Made by a program: the position numbers and the translations under genes
NCBI GenBank assembly: GCA_019308985.1
Contig: JAFDHB010000221.1
Location: forward strand, 1 to 5,226
Origin: Deltaproteobacteria bacterium
GTDB lineage: Bacteria; Desulfobacterota; DSM-4660; Desulfatiglandales; HGW-15
Direction: 5' to 3'
Length of the DNA: 5,226 nt
Notes under the pieces: model-generated
Told to the model about the DNA's origin: nothing
The model's database searches: none
What the model saw: the letters and a program-made list of their open reading frames with translations, nothing else
Part shown: positions 1 through 5,220 of the stretch, one piece after another
Layout of the letters: every line of letters starts with the position of its first letter
Numbering within the stretch: position 1 is the stretch's first letter

Positions 1-2
1 AT

Positions 3-1019
3 CATGTCATGGGGCCCTATCACCCGGAGAGCCCCAAGAGACTCGAAGCCATTTATGCCATGCTTGATGAACCGGAAATGAGGGACAAATGTATAGCTGT
101 ACCAGTAGGACCTGCTGCGAAGGAGGAACTCCTCCTGGTTCATTCAGAGGATTATGTAAAGAAAATCGCCTCCACGGAAGGAAAGGAATATATCTATCTG
201 GACCCTGACACGCAGACGTCTGCGGGTTCCTATGAGGCAGCCCTGCTCGCAGCGGGAGGGGTATGCCAGGCTGTTGCCATGGTAAACTCGGGCGAATTGG
301 ACAATGCATTCGCACTGGTACGGCCGCCCGGCCACCATGCGGAGAGGTCGAGGGCTATGGGCTTCTGCCTGTTTAACAACGTGGCCATCGGGGCCAGGTA
401 TGCGCAGGTGTCCCTTGGCTTGAGAAAGATTCTCATAGTTGACTGGGACCTCCACCATGGGAACGGGACACAGCATTCCTTTGAAGAGGATTCTACGGTA
501 CTTTATTTCTCGACACACCAATATCCCTATTATCCTGGGACAGGCGATTTCAGGGAGATCGGCAGGGGAGAAGGACAGGGGTATACAGTTAATATACCGC
601 TCTCTCCAGGGTGCGGTGACGGTGAGTACATGGCTATCTTTGATGGGATCCTCAAACCTCTTGCCTTGGAATTTGAGCCGGAGATGATCCTCGTATCAGC
701 GGGATTCGACATATACAAGGGCGACCCCCTCGGAGGAATGAATGTTACGCCCCCCGGATTTGCTGTCATGACCCAATCTCTGATGGAAACTGCTGATAAG
801 TGTTGCGCAGGGAAGCTGGTCATGACGCTTGAAGGCGGGTACAATGTCAATGGGCAAAGGGATTCCGTGAAAGAAGTTATCAAGAGCCTTCTTGGGGTCT
901 CGGAGGTAAAGACGGGCGAACCGGCGGTCAAAGAAGCTCGGGAACTGGTGGAATCCATAAGGAAGAATCTCTTTCGAGCCCACGGCGACAAGTGGGACTG
1001 CTTCAAGGCGGCCGGATAG
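3..1019 (+). CDS. Histone deacetylase-like (AcuC/HDAC family) zinc amidohydrolase, 5'-truncated by the window
   Basis: Cytoplasmic zinc-dependent deacylase of the arginase/deacetylase fold. Bacterial members remove acetyl groups from lysines (AcuC on acetyl-CoA synthetase) or from polyamines; the substrate here is not known. Counting from the ATG at base 9, the visible motifs are [11 protein letters not shown] near the N terminus (family 'GPxHPExPxRL'), RPPGHH at 105-110 with the active-site His pair 109/110, DWDLHHGNG at 145-153, SAGFD at 230-234, and LEGGYN at 274-279. Asp147, His149 and Asp234 are the expected zinc ligands and Tyr278 the expected catalytic tyrosine, so the enzyme looks active. 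The frame stays open to the window edge, and codons 3-8 read His-Val before Met-Gly-Pro. In relatives this motif is preceded by a strand and a conserved His, so base 9 is an internal Met and about 15-20 residues are probably missing. The stop is TAG at 1017-1019. The next gene is an acetyltransferase, a functionally opposite partner. Confidence 0.95.
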   Translation, partial: HVMGPYHPESPKRLEAIYAMLDEPEMRDKCIAVPVGPAAKEELLLVHSEDYVKKIASTEGKEYIYLDPDTQTSAGSYEAALLAAGGVCQAVAMVNSGELDNAFALVRPPGHHAERSRAMGFCLFNNVAIGARYAQVSLGLRKILIVDWDLHHGNGTQHSFEEDSTVLYFSTHQYPYYPGTGDFREIGRGEGQGYTVNIPLSPGCGDGEYMAIFDGILKPLALEFEPEMILVSAGFDIYKGDPLGGMNVTPPGFAVMTQSLMETADKCCAGKLVMTLEGGYNVNGQRDSVKEVIKSLLGVSEVKTGEPAVKEARELVESIRKNLFRAHGDKWDCFKAAG

Positions 1020-1161
1020 GGATTCCAGCTCTTGACCCGCTGTTTGCCGAGACATGCATGGTCAACGGCTGGGTTTTTGGGGAACCCGGGCCGCGGGTAT
1101 CAAGCGTAAGGAGAAATGACACGGGCGATGGCCTGAAAGAAGGTGACTCTCCCTGGGAGCG

Positions 1162-1815
1162 ATGGGGAATAGGGGAAGATTCGGCAAGTACGGCGAGATA
1201 AAGAGAATTGCGCGCCTGAGACAGGCAGGAAAGGAGAGCGCGTACCAGAAGGGGACCGTGCGCGGTTACAAGGCCGGACTGCCCTTTTCCGGGAGGCAGG
1301 CGGTAGACAAGGGACGTCTCAGGATAAGGGTTGGGAGAAAATCCGACATGGGTTTCATGATAGACCTGAGCGGCAGGACGTTCAGCCGTTACGGGCCCTA
1401 TGAAAAGATAATCGAGCAGTGGCTCGAATCGGGAATGACACTTGCTATGGTGTCCCTGCATGGCAAGAGGCCTGTGGGCTTTGCCATGATAAACCTGTTA
1501 CCTGAGGAAATGGGCCCTCAATATGAAACCGAACTGCTCGCCATAGCATTGGAACCGGACATGCACAGGAGAGGGATAGGTCTGAGCCTTCTCAGGAGCA
1601 TGGAGCAGAAGGCAAGAGAGTCGGGGATAAGAACAATCGTCCTCCATACCGCCCGGGAAAATCTCGCCGCAAGAGGTCTTTTCAAGAAGGCAGGGTTTGC
1701 GGAACTAGGGATAAAGAAGGGGTTTTATCCCAACGGCCAGGACGCCTTGGTCATGATCAAGGAGATCTCTCCTCCGAATAGCCCTCACCACCAAGAAGAT
1801 CCAGCGCATCCATAG
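1162..1815 (+). CDS. GNAT-family (RimI-like) N-acetyltransferase
   Basis: Acetyl-CoA-dependent N-acetyltransferase, cytoplasmic, substrate unknown. Residues from about 53 onward fit the GNAT fold: strand 1 RLRIRVGRKSD, central strands 'TLAMVSLHGKRPVGFAMI' at about 93-110, motif A 'LLAIALEPDMHRRGIGLSLL' at 125-144 with the pyrophosphate-binding R-R-G-I-G loop at 136-140, and motif B 'NLAARGLFKKAGF' at 167-179, then FYPNGQDALVM as in RimI-type enzymes. The start is uncertain. An in-frame TGA at 1144-1146 bounds it upstream. ATG 1162 has GGGAG only 2 bases before it. GTG 1258 has GAAGGGG (1248-1254) 3 bases before it and would remove a 32-residue basic segment that has no place in the fold. Both spacings are short; either start keeps the whole domain. 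The gene lies 142 bases after the deacetylase stop, in the same direction, so it may be co-transcribed and act on the same substrates. The last 15 or so residues (Pro/His-rich) lie beyond the domain. Confidence 0.85.
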   Translation: MGNRGRFGKYGEIKRIARLRQAGKESAYQKGTVRGYKAGLPFSGRQAVDKGRLRIRVGRKSDMGFMIDLSGRTFSRYGPYEKIIEQWLESGMTLAMVSLHGKRPVGFAMINLLPEEMGPQYETELLAIALEPDMHRRGIGLSLLRSMEQKARESGIRTIVLHTARENLAARGLFKKAGFAELGIKKGFYPNGQDALVMIKEISPPNSPHHQEDPAHP

Positions 1816-1842
1816 ACGGGGTCAGGTCCAACCATTTAGAGG

Positions 1843-1872
1843 TTGAATCACAAGCTATTTCGGGTATATAAT
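1843..1872 (+). promoter_or_regulatory. Probable sigma70-type promoter of the pilT operon
   Basis: A perfect -10 hexamer TATAAT (1867-1872) lies 18 bases after TTGAAT (1843-1848), a 4/6 match to the -35 consensus, in a locally AT-rich stretch just after the acetyltransferase stop. Transcription would start near 1879-1881, giving an untranslated leader of about 210 bases before the pilT ATG. I found no GG-N10-GC sigma54 pattern in the same interval. This is the only promoter-like pair I see between the two gene groups. The call rests on consensus matching only. Confidence 0.6.
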
Positions 1873-1906
1873 ATTTTGGCTGAGCTAAAACTCGATCAGG
1901 CCTTAT

Positions 1907-2015
1907 TTGTTAATCGTTATTGGTTATAGGTCTAAGCCCCATATCTGAGATGATGTCTCACCTCTGGTAGACATATAGGAATGGCGATCAGGATCGGTTG
2001 AATAACGGATAACAA
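1907..2015 (+). promoter_or_regulatory. Structured pilT leader: candidate three-helix-junction cis-regulatory RNA
   Basis: Direct base pairing on the + strand gives three helices. The outer helix is 1907-1921 (TTGTTAATCGTTATT) with 2001-2015 (AATAACGGATAACAA): 13 Watson-Crick pairs, one U-G pair (1914/2008) and one A-A mismatch (1913/2009). Inside it, 1925-1934 (TATAGGTCTA) pairs with 1968-1977 (TAGACATATA), nine of ten pairs with one G-A mismatch, and carries an apical hairpin TGAGA-TGATG-TCTCA at 1946-1960. A second arm is CGAT-CAGG-ATCG at 1985-1996. The arms leave short single-stranded joints at 1922-1924, 1978-1984 and 1997-2000. The element sits between the predicted promoter and pilT, where riboswitches and leader RNAs lie. 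I do not recognise it as c-di-GMP, TPP, cobalamin or T-box. It could also be a protein-binding dyad in DNA. The structure was folded by eye, with no energy calculation or covariation. Confidence 0.5.
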
Positions 2016-2046
2016 GCAGCTGGTAACGCCTAATCGGGGGTTTTTC

Positions 2047-2079
2047 GCACAATTAAGGTAGTACCTAGTTATCATGTGC
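2047..2079 (+). promoter_or_regulatory. Hairpin immediately upstream of the pilT ribosome binding site
   Basis: GCACA (2047-2051) pairs with TGTGC (2075-2079), and inside it AGGTA (2056-2060) is the inverse of TACCT (2062-2066) about a single central base. In RNA that inner stem would have to open by a pair or so to form a loop. The outer stem ends 2 bases before the Shine-Dalgarno GGAGG (2082-2086). It is directly preceded by a GGGGG-TTTTT run (2036-2045). Its position fits an element that controls ribosome access or RNA stability for pilT, perhaps as the expression platform of the structured leader. Function is inferred. Confidence 0.35.
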
Positions 2080-2081
2080 CT

Positions 2082-2086
2082 GGAGG
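2082..2086 (+). promoter_or_regulatory. Shine-Dalgarno for pilT
   Basis: GGAGG with 6 bases before ATG 2093 is a strong ribosome binding site and fixes the pilT start. The only CCTC stretch in the leader that could mask it (1961-1964) lies in the inner loop of the structured element. Confidence 0.8.
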
Positions 2087-2092
2087 ACACCT

Positions 2093-3175
2093 ATGGCCCA
2101 AATTGACGCCTTCTTCAAGCTGATGCATGATCAAGGAGCTTCCGACCTTCATTTGGTAGCGGGGCAGCAACCCGTATTGCGGATAGGCGGGGAGTTGGAG
2201 CGCGTAAAGTATAAGAAACTGGACAATGACAGCCTGAAGGCCATGCTTTATGAGATCGCACCGGAACACAAGGTAAAGGAATTCGAGGAGACGGGGGATG
2301 TGGATTTTGCGTATGAAATCCCGGGTCTTGCCAGGTATAGGGCCAATTTCTTCATGCAAAAGTACGGCGTTGGGGCTGTTTTCCGTGAGATACCCTCCAA
2401 GATCGCTACATGTGAGGAACTGGGTCTACCCAAGGTCGTAAAAAGGCTGGCCACTTTGCCCAGGGGGCTTGTCTTGGTCACTGGGCCGACCGGGAGTGGA
2501 AAGTCGACCACCCTTGCAGCCATAATCCACGAGGCGAACAAGACGAGGAAGGAACATATCCTGACCATTGAGGATCCCATCGAGTTTGTCCACGAGAGCC
2601 AAATGGCCGTCGTGAATCACAGGGAAGTGGGTATTCATACGAGATCTTTTGCCGCGGCCCTCAGGGGTGCTTTGCGTGAAGACCCCGACATAATTCTGGT
2701 AGGGGAGATGAGAGACCTTGAAACAATATCCCTCGCAATCGAAGCCTCGGCAACGGGACACCTTGTCTATGCCACCCTGCACACGACAAGCGCTTCAAAG
2801 ACAGTCGACCGTATCATAGAGGTATTTCCCGTCAACCAGCAGGAACAGATCAGAAACACCCTTGCAGATGGGATACGTGCGGTGATCTCCCAGACCCTGT
2901 TCAAACGAAGAGACGGAAAGGGAAGGGTTGCGGCCCTGGAGATAATGATTGCGAACCCGGCAGTAAGAAACTTAATCAGGGAAGGCAAGACCTATCAGAT
3001 ACCTTCCATGATTCAGACGGGGAAAAAATACGGCATGCAATCCCTTGATGACGCCATCATGGAACTCTTGCAGAAGAAGCTGATAAGTGCCGACGACGCC
3101 TACTTGAAGTCAAACGACAAGTCAAAGTTCTTGCCCTTTTTGAAGAAACCCCCTTCTGACTTCACGGAGGTCTAG
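2093..3175 (+). CDS. pilT: Type IV pilus retraction ATPase PilT
   Basis: Hexameric cytoplasmic ATPase at the base of type IV pili that drives pilin depolymerisation and fibre retraction (twitching motility, adhesion, DNA uptake in relatives). It is 360 residues long, close to the usual 340-370. The N-terminal PAS-like domain begins with GASDLHL (15-21), typical of PilT. The Arg pair of RYRANFF is at 81 and 83. Walker A GPTGSGKST is at 131-139 (Lys137), the Asp box TIEDPIEF at 158-165, Walker B DIILVGEMRD at 199-208 with catalytic Glu205, and the His box GHLVYATLHT at 222-231. AVRNLIRE at 290-297 is the PilT-specific 'AIRNLIRE' motif needed for retraction in studied homologues. All key residues are intact. 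The gene opens the operon behind its own promoter and a long leader, and is followed by a paralogue 51 bases downstream. No pilin, PilB or PilC gene is in view, so the rest of the pilus system lies elsewhere. Confidence 0.95.
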   Translation: MAQIDAFFKLMHDQGASDLHLVAGQQPVLRIGGELERVKYKKLDNDSLKAMLYEIAPEHKVKEFEETGDVDFAYEIPGLARYRANFFMQKYGVGAVFREIPSKIATCEELGLPKVVKRLATLPRGLVLVTGPTGSGKSTTLAAIIHEANKTRKEHILTIEDPIEFVHESQMAVVNHREVGIHTRSFAAALRGALREDPDIILVGEMRDLETISLAIEASATGHLVYATLHTTSASKTVDRIIEVFPVNQQEQIRNTLADGIRAVISQTLFKRRDGKGRVAALEIMIANPAVRNLIREGKTYQIPSMIQTGKKYGMQSLDDAIMELLQKKLISADDAYLKSNDKSKFLPFLKKPPSDFTEV

Positions 3176-3176
3176 A

Positions 3177-3198
3177 GGGAGATCCCATGGTATCTCCC
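3177..3198 (+). promoter_or_regulatory. Intercistronic hairpin between the two PilT-family genes
   Basis: A perfect 7-bp stem, GGGAGAT (3177-3183) with ATCTCCC (3192-3198), encloses an 8-base loop that contains the palindrome CCATGG. It begins one base after the pilT stop codon. No T run follows, so it is not a standard intrinsic terminator. It could stabilise the upstream mRNA, cause partial attenuation, or be a protein-binding dyad. The 5' arm closely resembles the downstream Shine-Dalgarno region (GGGAGGAT, 3212-3219), so the 3' arm could in principle pair with either. Confidence 0.6.
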
Positions 3199-3210
3199 GG
3201 TGTTACAAAG

Positions 3211-3217
3211 AGGGAGG
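3211..3217 (+). promoter_or_regulatory. Shine-Dalgarno deciding the start of the second PilT-family gene
   Basis: AGGGAGG lies 9 bases before ATG 3227. The frame is open further up to a GTG at 3200, but that codon would place this ribosome binding site inside the gene and has only hairpin sequence before it. ATG 3227 is therefore preferred. Confidence 0.75.
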
Positions 3218-3226
3218 ATCAGAGCT

Positions 3227-4393
3227 ATGAGGCAACAACAGATCGATCACATACTCACGGCGATGCTGGAGTCCTATGACAACGTATCGGATCTGAATAT
3301 CACGGTCGACAAGCCTTTCCAGGTGGAGTCGGCAGGCGAACTGTTGCCGGTGACGCTTAACCCTCCCATAGACAGGATAACACCCTTTCAAGCAGAGATC
3401 CTCGCCCTGAATATTATCAACGGGGACCGGCGCCTGACAAAGGCCCTTCTCCAGCACGGTTCCTGTGACTCTTCTTACCAGTTGGCGGGCAAGGCCCGCT
3501 TCCGCGTAAACGTCTTTTCCCAAAAGGGTTACTTATCTACCGTGATGCGCCAGCTGGCGACCAGGGTCCCCACAATAGAGGAAATGGAATTGCCCCCTGC
3601 CTTTCGAAAGATGGCCGAGGAGAAAAACGGTATCATTTTCGTGACAGGAGCGACAGGGAGCGGGAAGTCCACCTCACTTGCGGCCATGCTTAACCACATA
3701 AATGAAACAAAGCCGGTGCATGTCGTCACCCTTGAAGATCCTGTGGAATTTGTGCATTCGCAAAAGAAAGCCACCTTTAATCAAAGGGAGCTGGGCACTG
3801 ATTTTGATACATTCGCCTCTGGTTTGAGGGCCGCCCTGAGGCAGGCCCCAAAGGTGATACTGGTCGGAGAGATGAGAGATCGGGAGACCATGGAGATCGG
3901 GTTGTCTGCTGCAGAAACAGGACACCTTGTCCTCACCACCCTTCATACCGTTGATGCAGGTTCAACGGTCAACAGGATCGTGGGGATGTTTGAACAGGAA
4001 GAGGAAAAACAAATCCGGATCAGGGTAGCTGATACCGTGCGGTGGATTGCCTGCCAGAGGTTGCTGCCAAAAAAGGGCGGCGGAAGGGTAGCCGCCTTTG
4101 AAATAATGGCCAGCAACTTGCGGGTCAAGGACGCCATCTTGCACGGGGAGTCTGAGGGCAAGACCTTTTATGAGATGATAGAACAGGGGCGGCCGTTCGG
4201 GATGATGACATTTGATCAGTGCATAATTGATCTCTACCGGAAGGACTATATCACAGAGGAAACCGCTATGAGCTATGCATCCAGGAAGGCTGTGGTGGGG
4301 CGCGGTATAGATGCCATCAAGGCTTCCAGGGGTGAAAAGACGACTTCCATTGACGGACTTACCATGGACAGCCAGTATGGCAGGGAGCCTTAG
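3227..4393 (+). CDS. Second PilT/PilU-family pilus retraction ATPase
   Basis: AAA-type secretion/pilus ATPase paralogous to the preceding gene, 388 residues from ATG 3227. PilU-type partners typically work with PilT to give forceful retraction and often cannot retract alone; that role is inferred here. Visible motifs are an N-terminal domain with VSDLNITVDKP (20-30, with Asn where PilT has His in 'SDLH'), RFRVNVF with Arg91/93, Walker A GATGSGKST at 141-149 (Lys147), Asp box TLEDPVEF at 168-175, Walker B KVILVGEMRD at 209-218 with Glu215, and His box GHLVLTTLHT at 232-241. The catalytic set is intact. The PilT 'AIRNLIRE' motif is replaced by LRVKDAILHGE (298-308). RQAPKVIL before Walker B resembles the PilU form 'RQAPDVI' rather than PilT 'REDPD', with an unusual Lys209. 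About 35 extra C-terminal residues (352-388) follow the conserved core. I withhold the pilU symbol because deltaproteobacteria carry several PilT paralogues. Confidence 0.9.
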   Translation: MRQQQIDHILTAMLESYDNVSDLNITVDKPFQVESAGELLPVTLNPPIDRITPFQAEILALNIINGDRRLTKALLQHGSCDSSYQLAGKARFRVNVFSQKGYLSTVMRQLATRVPTIEEMELPPAFRKMAEEKNGIIFVTGATGSGKSTSLAAMLNHINETKPVHVVTLEDPVEFVHSQKKATFNQRELGTDFDTFASGLRAALRQAPKVILVGEMRDRETMEIGLSAAETGHLVLTTLHTVDAGSTVNRIVGMFEQEEEKQIRIRVADTVRWIACQRLLPKKGGGRVAAFEIMASNLRVKDAILHGESEGKTFYEMIEQGRPFGMMTFDQCIIDLYRKDYITEETAMSYASRKAVVGRGIDAIKASRGEKTTSIDGLTMDSQYGREP

Positions 4394-4411
4394 GATGGCA
4401 AGTTGAGGAAT

Positions 4412-4417
4412 AGGGGG
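4412..4417 (+). promoter_or_regulatory. Shine-Dalgarno deciding the start of the zinc-ribbon gene
   Basis: AGGGGG lies 6 bases before ATG 4424. The frame extends upstream to a TTG at 4403, but that would put the ribosome binding site inside the gene and add seven residues before the zinc ribbon, which in this family normally starts at or next to the first Met. Confidence 0.7.
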
Positions 4418-4423
4418 ACTTGG

Positions 4424-5116
4424 ATGGAGGTAACGTGTGATCAATGTGAGGGCAGGTTCAAAGTGCCCGACGAGAAGCTTCCAAAGGGACAAAAGGTGAG
4501 GATGGGTTGTCCAAGGTGCAAGAACAAGATCGTCATCGACCTTTCCCGGGCTTCGGCGGATGAGGAAACCTCTTCAGGGAATAAAAGGCAATTGAGGCAA
4601 GGGGGGGCGTCTGGGTCGACCCCCGATGAAGGTTACGGGTATGAGGAATACGCCGAAGACAAGGACCTGGACTTTTTTGAGGGGGATACGAAGCTTGCCC
4701 TGGTGATGGTGGAAGCCGGGGCGGTCTCCCAGAAGATAAAGAGGGCCGTGGAGAAGCTGGGATACCGCTTCATTTCTACGCCCGGTACGAGGGACGCCAT
4801 AGGGAAGATGCGGTTTCACCATTTTGACTTGGTCATCCTGAGCGACGGTTTTGATGGGCACGAACTGAAGAATAGTCCGGTTATAAATTACCTGAACCGA
4901 CTCAGTATGTCGGTTCGCCGCAGAATATTCCTCGCCCTGATCAGTGATGAATTCAAGACCCTTGACAATATGATGGCTTATGCCATGAGTGCGAACGTTG
5001 TAATAAACAGCAAAGACATCGACCCGATCCAGGCGATTTTGAGGAAGGCAATCCTGGACCACGAAAGATTCTACAAGGTTTTTATGGATACAATGGTGGA
5101 GGTTGGAAAGGCCTAG
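4424..5116 (+). CDS. Zinc-ribbon (MJ0042-type) protein with degenerate response-regulator receiver domain
   Basis: A 230-residue soluble protein with no signal peptide or membrane segment visible. The N terminus MEVTCDQCEGRFKVPDEKL followed by GCPRC is the MJ0042-type zinc ribbon, with ligands Cys5, Cys8, Cys29 and Cys32. A low-complexity linker (about 41-87), Gly/Ser-rich and then acidic, with many Glu, Asp and Tyr, leads to an alpha/beta domain at about 88-212 that resembles a CheY-like receiver. Strand 1 is KLALVMVEA, without the usual acidic pair. Strand 3 is FDLVILSD, where Ser140 takes the place of the phospho-acceptor Asp and Asp141 follows it. Strand 4 is IFLALIS, and NVVINSK (Lys197) may match the conserved Lys. 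Normal aspartyl phosphorylation therefore looks unlikely. It lies 30 bases after the second ATPase gene in the same operon, suggesting a regulator or adaptor of pilus retraction; that role is inferred. The receiver call is moderate, the zinc ribbon strong. Confidence 0.8.
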   Translation: MEVTCDQCEGRFKVPDEKLPKGQKVRMGCPRCKNKIVIDLSRASADEETSSGNKRQLRQGGASGSTPDEGYGYEEYAEDKDLDFFEGDTKLALVMVEAGAVSQKIKRAVEKLGYRFISTPGTRDAIGKMRFHHFDLVILSDGFDGHELKNSPVINYLNRLSMSVRRRIFLALISDEFKTLDNMMAYAMSANVVINSKDIDPIQAILRKAILDHERFYKVFMDTMVEVGKA

Positions 5117-5189
5117 TGCGTAGTCTCGAAAATTCTGTCACCGATTTTGGCAATACGTTCTGTTTTTGAAAGGACAGGCCTGCGCACTA
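5114..5189. repeat. Imperfect nested inverted repeat overlapping the operon's last stop codon
   Basis: TAGTGCGTAG (5114-5123) and CTGCGCACTA (5180-5189) are inverted copies with one difference, which would be a G-U pair in RNA. Inside lies a second pair, CTGTC (5135-5139) and GACAG (5173-5177). The first TAG of the left arm is the stop codon of the zinc-ribbon gene. The layout could be a transcript-end hairpin, although no T run follows, or a small palindromic intergenic element of the REP or MITE kind. No transposase is visible and no target duplication is clear. Confidence 0.45.
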
Positions 5190-5192
5190 AAT

Positions 5193-5220
5193 TCCAAAAC
5201 TCAAATCCCAAACTCCAAAC
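5193..5220. repeat. Short tandem array of 7-base CAAA units
   Basis: Four consecutive 7-base units in exact register, TCCAAAA, CTCAAAT, CCCAAAC and TCCAAAC, share a YYCAAAN core. The preceding ACTAAAT (5186-5192) may be a fifth, degenerate unit. The array begins at the right arm of the inverted repeat and may continue past the window edge at 5226. It is strand-asymmetric (nearly no G) and non-coding as far as can be seen. Function unknown. Confidence 0.5.

Noticed and set aside
1084..1098. Small inverted repeat ACCCG/CGGGT after the deacetylase as a terminator.
   Set aside because: Five pairs only and no T run on the 3' side.
992..1201. Open frame of 69 codons between the deacetylase and the acetyltransferase.
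   Set aside because: Overlaps the end of the deacetylase and runs into the acetyltransferase, has no ribosome binding site, and its product resembles nothing I recognise.
1761..1772. GGAGA-TC-TCTCC palindrome near the 3' end of the acetyltransferase.
   Set aside because: Lies within coding sequence, is short, and has a two-base centre. It is likely chance.
1909..1929. Three GTTA words in exact 7-base register (GTTAATC, GTTATTG, GTTATAG), echoed in inverse at 2003-2013.
   Set aside because: Mostly explained by the long inverted repeat 1907-1921/2001-2015. Alone it is too short to call a regulator-binding direct repeat, though it could be one.
1945..1953. CTGAGATGA resembles the conserved CUGAGA of TPP riboswitches.
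   Set aside because: The matching second half (CCUGAUCUGGAUAAUGCCAGCG-like core) is absent, and here these bases form a simple hairpin with TCTCA. pilT is not a thiamine gene.
1893..1992. CGATCAGG occurs twice in the leader (1893-1900 and 1985-1992).
   Set aside because: An 8-base repeat is weak evidence alone, and the second copy is accounted for by the 1985-1996 hairpin.
2013..2030. CAAGCAGCTGGTAACGCC loosely resembles a T-box core (GGGUGGNACCGCG).
   Set aside because: Too many mismatches in a highly conserved motif, no stem I specifier features, and no aminoacylation or amino acid gene downstream.
144..5062. Many minus-strand open frames of 70-180 codons across the window.
   Set aside because: All lie antisense to well-supported + strand genes with conserved catalytic motifs, and none shows a recognisable domain or a good start.
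5193..5220. Regular short repeats considered as a CRISPR array.
   Set aside because: Units are 7 bases with no spacers, far from CRISPR repeat size, and no cas gene is present.
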